64,000 nucleotides of DNA, taken from assembly GCF_002968295.1 (NCBI RefSeq), contig NZ_CP134399.1:2356001-2420000 (forward strand), written 5' to 3'. Position numbers and translations under genes: made by a program. Shown here piece after piece: positions 36,751-45,857 of this stretch. The notes beneath the pieces are model-generated. The model made no database searches and was not told the DNA's origin. It worked only from the letters and a program-made list of their open reading frames with translations. Numbering within the stretch: the first letter of the stretch is position 1; every line of letters starts with the position of its first letter. The stretch is from Mycobacterium sp. ITM-2016-00317 (GTDB lineage: Bacteria; Actinomycetota; Actinomycetes; Mycobacteriales; Mycobacteriaceae).

Positions 36751-37985
36751 CGACGCTGCTCGTGGAGGACATCGGCCTCCTGGTGCATGGCGATCCGGCG
36801 GTCGCGCCGGTGCGCGACACCACCCTGCTCGTCGAGGACGGCGTGGTGACCGGGATCGGGGTGAGCGCCGCGGCGCCCGACCAGGTGCTGTCGGCGGGCG
36901 GGCTGACGGTGATGCCCGGTCTGGTCGACGGCCACGTCCACCCCACCTTCGGGGAGTGGACGCCGGCCCAGGACGCGATCGGCTGGATCCACAACTACCT
37001 GCACGGCGGGACCACCTCGATGGTCTCGGCCGGCGAACTGCACATCCCCGGGCTGGCGTTCGACGCGCTCACCCCGGAACTCGTGCTGTCGATCGCGATC
37101 ACCTCCAAGCACACCACCGGCAGGATGCGCCCGTCCGGGGTCAAGGTGAACGCCGGCACCGTGCTGCTGGTGCCGGGGATGACCGAAGAGCACTTCGACC
37201 GGGCCCACCGGGAGGGCATCGACCAGCTCAAGTTCATCTTCTACGACTGGAGCAGACTCGGCGACGGGGAAGCCCAGCGCTATGTCCAGTGGGCGCACGA
37301 GCGCGGGATGACCGTCAAACTGCACTCCGGCGGCGTCTCGCGGTCGGGGTCGAGCCGGGTCGCCGGCGCCGACGTGGTGACGGCCGTGGGTCCCGACGTG
37401 GTCGGGCACATCTCCGGCGGACCCATTCCGCCGCCGGACGCCGACATCCTGGCGATCATCGACGGACTGCCCGACACCCATGTCGAGGTCTGCAGCTCGA
37501 ACAACTACCGGGCCACCGGAGTCGTCGTCGACGCACTGACGCGCCTCGGCAGGCTGGACCGGCTCACGCTCGGCACCGACACCCCCGGCGGCACCGGCGT
37601 CATCCCCCGCGGGATGTTGCGCGCGGTCTGCTATCTCGCCTCGGTGTGCGGCGTCGACCCTGTCGCGGCCGTGGCCGCGGCGACCGGACAGACCGCGGCC
37701 GCCCACGGGCTGGACACCGGCGTCATCGCCGAGGGCAGGCCGGCCGATCTGCTCGTGTTGGGCCCGATCACCGGATCGACGGCCACCGACGCGCTGGAAT
37801 CCTTCGCCGTCGGCGACCTGCCCGGCATCGCGACCGTGCTGGTCGACGGCGTCCCCCTGGTCGCCACCCGCAGCGAACAGACCCCGCCGCCGAGCCGCTC
37901 GGTGACCTGGCGGGGCGCCCGGCCGCGACCGACCGAACCGGAGCGCACCGCGCCTGTCGGAGCGCACACCTCCGGCTGCTGCTGA
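36747..37985 (+). CDS. Enamidase-like metal-dependent amidohydrolase
   Basis: A 412-residue amidohydrolase whose motifs follow those of Eubacterium barkeri enamidase, which opens 6-oxo-tetrahydronicotinate to 2-formylglutarate: PGLVDGHVHP, LHGGTTSMVSAGELHIPG, RPSGVKVNAG, VKLHSGG, VVGHISGGP, GTDTPGGTGVIP and the C-terminal TGVIAEGRPADLLVL. Metal ligands are H63, H65, H193, H221 and D278. The bridging carboxylate of enamidase is not clearly conserved; K162 is a candidate. It probably cleaves a cyclic (en)amide made by the Mo hydroxylase and a reductase. Transcribed from its own operator-bearing promoter. Confidence 0.85.
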   Translation: MTTLLVEDIGLLVHGDPAVAPVRDTTLLVEDGVVTGIGVSAAAPDQVLSAGGLTVMPGLVDGHVHPTFGEWTPAQDAIGWIHNYLHGGTTSMVSAGELHIPGLAFDALTPELVLSIAITSKHTTGRMRPSGVKVNAGTVLLVPGMTEEHFDRAHREGIDQLKFIFYDWSRLGDGEAQRYVQWAHERGMTVKLHSGGVSRSGSSRVAGADVVTAVGPDVVGHISGGPIPPPDADILAIIDGLPDTHVEVCSSNNYRATGVVVDALTRLGRLDRLTLGTDTPGGTGVIPRGMLRAVCYLASVCGVDPVAAVAAATGQTAAAHGLDTGVIAEGRPADLLVLGPITGSTATDALESFAVGDLPGIATVLVDGVPLVATRSEQTPPPSRSVTWRGARPRPTEPERTAPVGAHTSGCC

Positions 37986-38031
37986 CCACCCCCACCACGA
38001 GTCACCCCCACCACGACGTAAAGGAGACACC

Positions 38032-39225
38032 ATGTCCGGCCAGCCTTCGCCGCACACCGGTCCGATCACCCCCGATGTGCTGCTGCGCGCCGACAGCCTG
38101 CTCGACGACGAGGAGCGCCAGATCCGCGACACCGTGCGCGCGCTGGTGAAAGCCCGCATCTCGCCGGACATCGCGGCCTGGTACGAGAGCGGCGAACTGC
38201 CCGTGCGTGAACTCGCCGTCGAACTCGGCGAACTCGGGCTGCTGGGCATGCACCTGCAGGGCTACGGCTGCGCGGGCACCTCGGCGGTCGCCTACGGCCT
38301 GGCCTGCCTGGAGCTCGAGGCCGGCGACTCCGGAATCCGGTCGCTGGTCAGCGTGCAGGGCTCGCTGGCGATGTTCGCGCTGCACGCCTTCGGCAGCGAG
38401 GAGCAGAAGCAGCAGTGGCTGCCGGAGATGGCCGCTGGGCGCAAGATCGGCTGCTTCGGTTTGACCGAACCCGACTTCGGGTCCAACCCCTCCGGCATGC
38501 GCACCCGCGCCACCCGCTCCGGGGACGACTGGATCCTCGACGGCACCAAGATGTGGATCACCAACGGCTCGGTGGCCGACGTCGCCGTCGTGTGGGCGCG
38601 CACCGAGGAGGGCATCCGCGGATTCGCCGTGCCCACCGACACCCCCGGGTTCACCGCCAGGTCCATCACGTCGAAGATGTCGCTGCGCGCGTCGGTGACC
38701 AGCGAGCTGGTGCTCGACGGTGTCCGCCTTCCCGACAGCGCCCGGCTGCCCGGCGCGACGAGCCTGCGCGCGCCGCTGAGCTGCCTCAACGAAGCCCGGT
38801 TCGGCATCGTGTTCGGCGCCGTCGGCGCGGCCAGGGACTGCCTGGAGAGCGCGCTGGCCTACGCGCAGTCGCGTCACCAGTTCGACCGGCCCATCGGCGG
38901 CTTCCAGCTGACCCAGCAGAAGCTCGCCGACATGACGCTGGAGTACGGGAAGGCGTTCCTGCTGGCCCTGCATCTGGGCCGGGCCAAGGACGCCACCGGC
39001 CTGCGTCCCGAAGAGGTCAGCCTGGGCAAGCTCAACAATGTCCGCGAGGCCATCGAGATCGCCCGCACATCGCGCACCATCCTGGGCGCCAGCGGCATCA
39101 CCGGCGAATACCCGGTGATGCGGCACGCCAACAACCTGGAGTCGGTGCTGACCTATGAGGGCACCAGCGAGATGCATACGCTGATGATCGGGCAGGCCCT
39201 CACCGGCACCGCCGCGTTCCGCTGA
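38032..39225 (+). CDS. Glutaryl-CoA dehydrogenase-like acyl-CoA dehydrogenase
   Basis: A 397-residue FAD-dependent acyl-CoA dehydrogenase closest in motifs to glutaryl-CoA dehydrogenase: [87 protein letters not shown] and the active-site region [19 protein letters not shown] with the catalytic Glu. Such enzymes oxidise and decarboxylate glutaryl-CoA to crotonyl-CoA. An AAAGGAG site lies before ATG 38032. Its place after the enamidase-like gene suggests a C5 dicarboxylate endpoint. Confidence 0.88.
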   Translation: MSGQPSPHTGPITPDVLLRADSLLDDEERQIRDTVRALVKARISPDIAAWYESGELPVRELAVELGELGLLGMHLQGYGCAGTSAVAYGLACLELEAGDSGIRSLVSVQGSLAMFALHAFGSEEQKQQWLPEMAAGRKIGCFGLTEPDFGSNPSGMRTRATRSGDDWILDGTKMWITNGSVADVAVVWARTEEGIRGFAVPTDTPGFTARSITSKMSLRASVTSELVLDGVRLPDSARLPGATSLRAPLSCLNEARFGIVFGAVGAARDCLESALAYAQSRHQFDRPIGGFQLTQQKLADMTLEYGKAFLLALHLGRAKDATGLRPEEVSLGKLNNVREAIEIARTSRTILGASGITGEYPVMRHANNLESVLTYEGTSEMHTLMIGQALTGTAAFR

Positions 39226-39240
39226 CCGCCAGGAGTCGCT

Positions 39241-41406
39241 GTGGCAGAACCGATCGACGAGTACTTCAGCACGGCTGTCTCGTCGCTGACTGCGCCGGAA
39301 GCCGGCAAACCCGAGGTGTTGCAGGGGGTTTCGGCCCAGGACTGCATCGACGTGTTCGACGCGCAACTGGGCAGCAGGCATCTCGACCTGGCCGCGCGCT
39401 GGTTGCGTGGCCAGGGCAAGGGCTTCTACACGATCGGTTCGTCCGGTCACGAGAGCAACGCGGCGGTCGCGGCGGCCCTGCGCCCCACCGACCCCGCGCT
39501 GCTGCACTACCGCTCCGGCGGGTTCTTCCTGGCCCGCGCGCAGCAGGTGCAGGGCAGCGATCCGTTGCGTGACGTGCTGCTCGGGATGGTCGCGTCCACC
39601 GAGGAGCCGATCTCGGGCGGACGGCACAAGGTGTTCGGCAGACACGACCTCGCGGTGATCCCGCAGACGTCGACGATCTCCTCGCACCTGCCGCGCGCGG
39701 TCGGCGTGGCGTTCGCGATCGCGCGGGCACGCAAGCTGCAGGTGGACGGCGCGTGGCCGGCCGACGCGCTGACGGTGTGCAGCTTCGGCGACGCGTCGGC
39801 CAACCACTCGACCGCGGTCGGCGCGATCAACACCGCGATGCACACCGCCTACCAGGGCATGCCGCTGCCGCTGCTGTTCGTCTGCGAGGACAACGGCATC
39901 GGCATCAGCGTCAAGACCCCGCGGGGCTGGATCGCGCGCACCTATCGCGGCCGGGAGGACCTGAGGTACTTCACCGCCGACGGTACGAACCTGCCCGAGG
40001 TGCTGACCGTCGCCGCGGAGGCCGCCGAATACGTTCGGGCCAAACGCCGTCCGGCGTTCCTGCACCTGCGCACCGTGCGGCTCATGGGTCACGCCGGCTC
40101 GGATTACGAACCCGGCTACCGCAAGAGCGACGAGATCACCGCCGACTACGAACGCGACCCGGTGCTGTGCACCGCGCGCACCCTGGTCGAGGCGGGCGTG
40201 CTCACCCCCGCACAGGTGCTGGACCGCTACGAGGCCAAGCGCGCCGAGGTGCTCGCCGCGGCCGAGGAGGTCGCCGAGCTGCCGCAGCTGGACAGCGCGC
40301 GGGCGGTGATGACGCCGCTGACCGACGCGCTCGACGACGCGGTGCGGGCCGGGCGCAGCGCCGCGGAGGCTGAATCCACCGCCGGTGAGTCGGCGCCGCT
40401 GACGGTGGCCCAGGGCATCAACCGGGCGCTGGCCGACGTGCTGGCCCGCCACCCCGAGGCGATGATCTTCGGCGAGGACGTGGGCCGTAAAGGCGGCGTC
40501 TACGGGGTGACGCGCGGACTGCAGGCCAAGGCGGGCACCGCCCGGGTGTTCGACACCCTGCTGGACGAGCAGTCGATCCTCGGGCTCGCGCTGGGTGCGG
40601 GCGTCTCGGGGCTGCTGCCGATTCCCGAGATCCAGTACCTGGCGTACCTGCACAACGCGGCCGACCAGATCCGCGGCGAGGGTGCGACGCTGCAGTTCTT
40701 CTCCGATCGTCAGTACCGCAACCCGATGGTGGTGCGCATTGCCGGCTACGGCTACCAGAAGGGCTTCGGCGGGCACTTCCACAACGACAACTCGATCACC
40801 GCGATCCGCGACCTGCCCGGCGTGATCGTCGCGTCACCGGCCCGGCCGGACGACGCCGCGGCGATGATGCGCACGTGTGTCGCGGCTGCGCGGGCGGCCG
40901 GGGTGGTGTGCCTGTTCCTCGAGCCGATCGCGCTCTACCACACCCGCGACCTGCACGAGGACGGCGACGACCTGTGGCTGGCCCGCGACAGCGGCGGCGC
41001 GGTGCCGATCGGGCGGGCTCGGGTCTACGGCGACGGCCGCGATCTGACGGTCCTGACCTACGGCAACGGGCTCCGGATGAGCCTGCGGGTCGCGCGCAGG
41101 CTCGCCGAGCGTGACATCGACGTGCGCGTGGTGGACCTGCGCTGGCTGGCGCCCCTTCCGCTGGCCGACATGCTCGCCGAGGCCGAGGTGACCGGCCGGG
41201 TGCTCGTGGTCGACGAGACCCGGGAGAGCGGCGGCGTCAGCGAGGGCATCCTGACCGCGTTGATCGACCACGGCTACACCGGCGCGCTGGCGCGGGTGGC
41301 CAGCCACGACAGCTTCATCCCGCTCGGCGACGCCGCACTGGAGGTGCTGTTGTCCGAGGAGACGATCGAGGCGGCCGCGATCAAGCTGGTGTCGGCCGGC
41401 CGCTGA
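39241..41406 (+). CDS. Fused E1 alpha-beta 2-oxoacid dehydrogenase component
   Basis: A 721-residue thiamine diphosphate enzyme joining the E1 alpha (about 1-370) and beta (about 385-721) chains of branched-chain-type 2-oxoacid dehydrogenases. Visible are [13 protein letters not shown], the ThDP motif [17 protein letters not shown]...EDNGIG, and in the beta half [32 protein letters not shown] and the transketolase C-terminal [14 protein letters not shown]. It decarboxylates a 2-oxoacid and loads E2. No E2 or E3 gene is in the window. GTG 39241 follows CAGGAG. Confidence 0.9.
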   Translation: MAEPIDEYFSTAVSSLTAPEAGKPEVLQGVSAQDCIDVFDAQLGSRHLDLAARWLRGQGKGFYTIGSSGHESNAAVAAALRPTDPALLHYRSGGFFLARAQQVQGSDPLRDVLLGMVASTEEPISGGRHKVFGRHDLAVIPQTSTISSHLPRAVGVAFAIARARKLQVDGAWPADALTVCSFGDASANHSTAVGAINTAMHTAYQGMPLPLLFVCEDNGIGISVKTPRGWIARTYRGREDLRYFTADGTNLPEVLTVAAEAAEYVRAKRRPAFLHLRTVRLMGHAGSDYEPGYRKSDEITADYERDPVLCTARTLVEAGVLTPAQVLDRYEAKRAEVLAAAEEVAELPQLDSARAVMTPLTDALDDAVRAGRSAAEAESTAGESAPLTVAQGINRALADVLARHPEAMIFGEDVGRKGGVYGVTRGLQAKAGTARVFDTLLDEQSILGLALGAGVSGLLPIPEIQYLAYLHNAADQIRGEGATLQFFSDRQYRNPMVVRIAGYGYQKGFGGHFHNDNSITAIRDLPGVIVASPARPDDAAAMMRTCVAAARAAGVVCLFLEPIALYHTRDLHEDGDDLWLARDSGGAVPIGRARVYGDGRDLTVLTYGNGLRMSLRVARRLAERDIDVRVVDLRWLAPLPLADMLAEAEVTGRVLVVDETRESGGVSEGILTALIDHGYTGALARVASHDSFIPLGDAALEVLLSEETIEAAAIKLVSAGR

Positions 41407-41863
41407 GGCTCGCCGCGAGTCCGGGGCCGGGGCCCACCTCGACCTCGGCCGCGGTGATCTCGTCGCCGCACGTGTCGCACAGCAGGCGGGTGTGGGTGTG
41501 GCCGCCGCACCCGCGGTGCCGGTACTCGACGAACGGTCCGTCGGGGGCCAGATACTTGTCGCCCCATGCGCGCAGCGCCATCAGCACCGGGTAGAGATCG
41601 CGGCCCTTGTCGGTCAGCCGGTACTCCTGGCGCGTCCGCCGGTCGTCGCGGTAGGCGTGCCGCTGCAGCACGCCCGCGTCGACCAGGCGCTGCAGCCGCT
41701 CGGCAAGTACGGCCCGGCTGAGGCCCAGTCCGGCCTGGAAATCCTCGAAACGGCGCACCCCGGCGAACGACTGGCGCAGCACCACCAGGGTCCAGCGGTC
41801 GCCGAGCAGCGCGAGCGGGCGCAGGATCGAGCACGGCTCGGCGGCCAGGTCGTCATGACGCAT
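41381..41863 (-). CDS. HxlR-family transcriptional regulator with C-terminal Cys motif
   Basis: A 160-residue winged-helix regulator of HxlR type (CSILRPLALLGDRWTLVVLRQ, RRFEDFQAGLGLSRAVLAERL, RLTDKGRDLYPVL). After residue 110 it carries an extra tail with HRGCGGHTHTRLLCDTCGDEIT, a possible zinc or redox-sensing knuckle. TAGAAT lies 6 nt before ATG 41863, so the message is probably leaderless. It is divergent from the hydrolase gene and overlaps the E1 gene by 26 bp tail-to-tail. Confidence 0.87.
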   Translation of the reverse strand: MRHDDLAAEPCSILRPLALLGDRWTLVVLRQSFAGVRRFEDFQAGLGLSRAVLAERLQRLVDAGVLQRHAYRDDRRTRQEYRLTDKGRDLYPVLMALRAWGDKYLAPDGPFVEYRHRGCGGHTHTRLLCDTCGDEITAAEVEVGPGPGLAASLSGRPTPA

Positions 41864-41883
41864 GCGGCGATTCTACCTATTGC

Positions 41884-41898
41884 GTTCAAAAAGAGAAC
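41884..41898. promoter_or_regulatory. Inverted repeat between HxlR and hydrolase genes
   Basis: GTTC (41884-41887) and GAAC (41895-41898) around 7 nt in a 41-bp divergent gap. A short candidate operator for the HxlR regulator. Confidence 0.4.
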
Positions 41899-41904
41899 TC
41901 AGTT

Positions 41905-42819
41905 ATGGTCCCAGGCGTGGACGCTGAACTGAACCGCTGGCGCGACGCCGGACACCACTTCGACTACCTGGGCTTCGACGTGTTCTACCGCCACGAGGGC
42001 ACCGGCCCAGCCCTGCTGCTGATCCACGGCTATCCGTTCAACAGCTGGGACTGGGAACCGTTGTGGGAGAGGCTCACCGAACGTTTCACCGTGATCGCGC
42101 CGGACATGCTGGGGATGGGTTTCTCGGCCAAGCCGGTGGCCTACGGCTACAGCGTGCACGACCACGCCGACATGCACGAGGCGCTGCTGGATCACCTCGG
42201 TGTGGACTCGGTGCACATCCTGGCCCACGACCTCGGCGACTCGGTGGGCCAGGAATTGCTTGCCAGGCACGAGTTCTCGCAGCACGCGTACGGGGCGCCG
42301 GGTATCGAGTCGGTGACCTGGCTCAACGGCGGGATGTTCACCGAGGCCTACACGCCGCGGCGCATGCAGAAGCTGATGTCGGGAACGGCGCTGGGGGATG
42401 TGCTGAGTCCCCTCCAGGACAGCCGGATCGCGCGGCGGCTACTGGAGCCGACGATCAACGAGATGTTCGGCCCGCACACCAAGCCGAGCCGGCGCATGCT
42501 CGACCTGTTCCATCAGATCCTGGAGTACAACGACGGAAAACGGGTGCTGCACAAGGTCGGCCGGTTCCTCGATGACCGCAACCGGCACCGCAACCGATGG
42601 GTGCGCGCCATGCGCGAGACCGCTGTGCCGATGCGGCTGATCGACGGCGCGCTGGACCCGAATTCCGGTGCGCACATGGCGCGCCGGTACGCCGAGGTGA
42701 TCGCCGATGCCGACATCGTGATGCTCGACGACATCGGGCACTGGCCTCAGATCGAGGCACCGGACGCGGTGTGGACGCACTTCGTCGCGCATGCCGACGC
42801 GGTTCTCAGCCGGCGGTAG
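41905..42819 (+). CDS. Alpha/beta hydrolase, haloalkane dehalogenase/epoxide hydrolase type
   Basis: A 304-residue alpha/beta hydrolase. Oxyanion motif HGYPFNSWDWEP, and a nucleophile elbow AHDLGDSVG in which an Asp replaces Ser, as in haloalkane dehalogenases and epoxide hydrolases; the distal part has DGALDPNSG (acid) and DDIGHWPQIE (catalytic His). A substrate is not predictable. It is divergent from the HxlR regulator, which probably controls it, and overlaps the next gene's 3' end by 14 bp. Confidence 0.87.
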   Translation: MVPGVDAELNRWRDAGHHFDYLGFDVFYRHEGTGPALLLIHGYPFNSWDWEPLWERLTERFTVIAPDMLGMGFSAKPVAYGYSVHDHADMHEALLDHLGVDSVHILAHDLGDSVGQELLARHEFSQHAYGAPGIESVTWLNGGMFTEAYTPRRMQKLMSGTALGDVLSPLQDSRIARRLLEPTINEMFGPHTKPSRRMLDLFHQILEYNDGKRVLHKVGRFLDDRNRHRNRWVRAMRETAVPMRLIDGALDPNSGAHMARRYAEVIADADIVMLDDIGHWPQIEAPDAVWTHFVAHADAVLSRR

Positions 42820-44125
42820 ACAGCGCTTTCGCCAGCACCGGGACGGTCAGCTCCCGTTGCCACTGACGAGCGGCGGATCCCCGCAGGAAGTCCTCCACCG
42901 CCGCGGTGGCCGCGTCGATGCCGTCGACGGGCTGCCAGTCCCAGCACAGTCTGCGCACGATCTCCGGTGAGAGCAGGTTCTCGGCCGGCACCGAAACCCG
43001 TTCGGACAGCGCGGAAAGCTCGGCGCGTGCCGCCTCCAGCCGGGCCGCGGCCTCGGGCTTGCGGCGGGCCCACCGCGATGCCGGCGGGGGACCGTTGGAC
43101 GGCTCCTGGGCATCCGGTGGTTCGCCGGCCCGGGCGCGGGCCAGCGCGTCCAGCCACACCTGGGCGCTGCGCCGTTGCTTGGAGCCGCCGAAAACCGGCA
43201 GCGCCGTGAGCTTTTCGACGGTGTCCGGGTTGGCGGTGGCCGCGCTGATGATCGCGCTGTCGGGCAGGATGCGGCCCGGCGCGATGTCGCGGCGCCGCGC
43301 GATCTGGTCGCGGGTCTGCCACAGTTCCCGCACCGCGGCCAGTGTCCGCGGGTCGCGGACCTTGTGGATGCCCGAGGTGCGCCGCCACCGGTCCCGTCGT
43401 GTCGGGGTCGCCTCGGCTGTCCGCAGGTACTCGAATTCCTGTGCCGCCCAATCGGCTTTGCCCTGTTCCTGCAGCACCGCGTCGATCGCGTCGCGCAGCT
43501 CGACGAGCACCTCGACGTCCAGCGCGGCGTAGTTGAGCCATTCGGCGGGCAGCGGACGCTTCGACCAGTCCGCGGCGCCGTGGCCCTTGGTCAGCTGCAG
43601 GCCCAGCAGGCGCTGCACCATCGCGGCCAGATTGACCCGCTCGTAGTTGGCCAGCCAGGCCAGCTCGGTGTCGTACAGCGACGGCGGGTGCATGCCGATC
43701 TCGGCCAGGCACGGCAGGTCCTGGTCGGCGGCGTGCAGCACCCATTCGTCCTCGGAGAGCACGTCGGCCACCGGGGCGAGGACCTGGAGCGGGTCGCCGC
43801 CGTGGCTCACGGGGTCGATCAGCACGGTGCCCGCGCCGGCCCGCCGGATCTGGACCAGGTAGGCGCGGTTGGAGTAGCGGAAGCCGGACGCCCGTTCGGC
43901 GTCGACCGCGAACGGCCCGTGCCCGGAGGCCAGCAGTTCGGCGGCGTCGGCGATCTCGTACCGGCTGACGGACAGGCGGGGCACCCCCTCGCGGGGGGCC
44001 AGCAGCGGTTCCGCCTCAGGCAGGTCGTCGGCGGCGTCGGTGGTCTCGGTGGCGTCGGTCAACTGGTCGTCGGGCAGTTGTTCGTCGGCGCCGCCGGGGG
44101 AGGCTGCGTTCTCGGGTTCTGGCAT
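42806..44125 (-). CDS. RNase D-like 3'-5' exonuclease with HRDC domain (Rv2681 homologue)
   Basis: A 439-residue protein. After an acidic 45-residue start comes a DEDD exonuclease domain (FAVDAERASGFRYSN with D and E, then LHAADQDLPCLAEIG, LLGLQLTKGHGAADWSKRPL, NYAALDVEVLVEL), an HRDC helicase/RNase D C-terminal domain (TLAAVRELWQTRDQIARRRDIAPGRILPD) and a tail. Likely RNA maturation. The start is ATG 44125, 5 bp after the DUF3000 gene stops. Confidence 0.9.
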   Translation of the reverse strand: MPEPENAASPGGADEQLPDDQLTDATETTDAADDLPEAEPLLAPREGVPRLSVSRYEIADAAELLASGHGPFAVDAERASGFRYSNRAYLVQIRRAGAGTVLIDPVSHGGDPLQVLAPVADVLSEDEWVLHAADQDLPCLAEIGMHPPSLYDTELAWLANYERVNLAAMVQRLLGLQLTKGHGAADWSKRPLPAEWLNYAALDVEVLVELRDAIDAVLQEQGKADWAAQEFEYLRTAEATPTRRDRWRRTSGIHKVRDPRTLAAVRELWQTRDQIARRRDIAPGRILPDSAIISAATANPDTVEKLTALPVFGGSKQRRSAQVWLDALARARAGEPPDAQEPSNGPPPASRWARRKPEAAARLEAARAELSALSERVSVPAENLLSPEIVRRLCWDWQPVDGIDAATAAVEDFLRGSAARQWQRELTVPVLAKALSTAG

Positions 44126-44130
44126 CGGGC

Positions 44131-44712
44131 TCAGGCGCGGGTGCGGGAGTTCAGGTCGGTCACTCCGGTGGGCGGCAGCCCCGCGGCGTGCTCGAGCACC
44201 TCGCAGAACGCCTCCACGTGGGGGCCGAGTTCGAGGTCGGTGGCGGTCCAGGATGCGCGCAGTTCCAGCTGGTGGGCCCGGGGCGGTCCGGAGATGTCGC
44301 CGTAGCGCACCGAGGTGGTCGCGGTGACGGTCCCGCCGAGCGCGGTCACGTGTTCGGCCCGCTCGTGCAGCGCGTCGACCAGCCAGCTCCACGCCACCTC
44401 GGGCAGCAGCGGATCCACGGCCTCGGAGGAGTCCAGGTCGGCCTGGATGTAGGCGACCAGGCGCATGGTGCCGTCCCAGGCGTCGGCGCCCTCGGGGTCG
44501 TGCAGCAGGATCAGCCGGCCGAACGCGTTGCCCTCGGAGCGCTCCGGGATGATCGCCGTCTCGGCGTGTTTGACCTCGGCGCCCAGCGCATAGCTGAACG
44601 GCGCGAGGCGCTGCGGCGGACGGATCGGGCCCAGTTCGATCTCCGGCCGTGGGGTGGTGGCATTCATGGCCGCCACCGCTTCACGGAATTGGGCCGGTTC
44701 GGCGGTGGTCAC
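44131..44712 (-). CDS. DUF3000 family protein (Rv2680 homologue)
   Basis: A 193-residue soluble protein of the DUF3000 family. Visible conserved stretches include [41 protein letters not shown] and [12 protein letters not shown]. Function unknown. TAGCGT lies 8 nt before GTG 44712 (leaderless). It is the first gene of the pair with the RNase D-like gene and is divergent from hemE. Confidence 0.87.
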   Translation of the reverse strand: MTTAEPAQFREAVAAMNATTPRPEIELGPIRPPQRLAPFSYALGAEVKHAETAIIPERSEGNAFGRLILLHDPEGADAWDGTMRLVAYIQADLDSSEAVDPLLPEVAWSWLVDALHERAEHVTALGGTVTATTSVRYGDISGPPRAHQLELRASWTATDLELGPHVEAFCEVLEHAAGLPPTGVTDLNSRTRA

Positions 44713-44797
44713 GGCGTTTGACGCTAGCGGATTCGGCCAGGTCTGTGCTCATGGCGCGCCGATCCGGGCCCGACCCGACATGGCAGCATGGGGGGCG

Positions 44798-45857
44798 ATG
44801 AACACGCGTCGCGAGCTGCCCGAATCCCCGTACCTGGCCGCCGTCGCCGGCCGCAAGCCGCTCCGGGTGCCGGTGTGGATGATGCGGCAGGCAGGACGGT
44901 CGCTGCCCGAATACCGCGCGTTGCGGGCCAAGAACACCATGATGCAGGCCTGTTTCGACGCCGACCTGATCACCGAGATCACGCTGCAGCCGGTGCGCAG
45001 GCACGGCGTGGACGCCGCGATCCTGTTTTCCGACATCGTGGTGCCGCTGCGCGCGGCGGGCATCGATCTCGACATCGTCCCGGACGTCGGGCCGGTGATC
45101 GCGCACCCGATCCGCACGGCCGCCGACGTCGCCGGGGTCAGACCGCTGGAGCGCGACCAGGTCGCGCCGGTGGCCACCGCGGTCGGCGGCTGGTCGCCGA
45201 GCTGGGCGATGTCGCGCTGATCGGGTTCGCCGGGGCGCCGTTCACGCTGGCGTCCTACCTCATCGAGGGTGGACCGAGCCGCAACCACGAGCGCACCAAG
45301 GCGATGATGCTCGCCGACACCACCACCTGGCACGCGCTGATGACGGCGCTGACCGACGTCACGATCGCGTTCCTGCGCGCCCAGGTCGACGCCGGTGTGG
45401 ACGCCATCCAGGTGTTCGACTCGTGGGCCGGCACGCTGTCGCTGGCCGACTACCGCGCCTACGTGCTGCCGCACAGCGCGCGGGTGTTCACCGAGCTCGC
45501 CGCGGCCGGGGTGCCGATGACGCACTTCGGGGTCGGCACCGCCGAACTGCTGGGCGCGATGTCGGAGGCGGTCACCGGGCACGGGGTGCCCGCGGTGGTC
45601 GGGGTGGACTGGCGCACGTCGCTGACCGACGCCGCGGCGCGGGTGCGCCCGGGCACCGCGCTGCAGGGCAACCTGGACCCGGTGGTCCTGCTGGCCGGCC
45701 GGTGGTCGACCGCGCGGTGCGCGCAGTGGTCGAGGACGGCAGGCGCGCGGTGGACGCCGGCGCGGTCGGGCATGTGTTCAACCTCGGCCACGGCGTGCTG
45801 CCCGCCACCGACCCCGCCGTGATCACCGACGTCGTGGCGCTGGTGCACGAGCTGTGA
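44798..45857 (+). CDS. hemE: Uroporphyrinogen decarboxylase, two apparent frameshifts
   Basis: About 353 residues when repaired; it decarboxylates uroporphyrinogen III to coproporphyrinogen III. Frame 1 has [17 protein letters not shown] and [14 protein letters not shown] base is lost near 45184 (GTCGGCGGCTGG, expected GTCCGGCGG), frame 2 continues [30 protein letters not shown] and [13 protein letters not shown], then a second loss near 45697 in a GGCCGGCCGG run leads to frame 3, [15 protein letters not shown]. All active-site motifs survive, and haem synthesis is essential, so sequencing error is likelier than decay. Confidence 0.9.

Noticed and set aside
44798-45857. hemE as a pseudogene
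   Set aside because: All catalytic motifs survive across three frames, both breaks are in GC runs, and the gene is essential for haem; sequence error is more likely.
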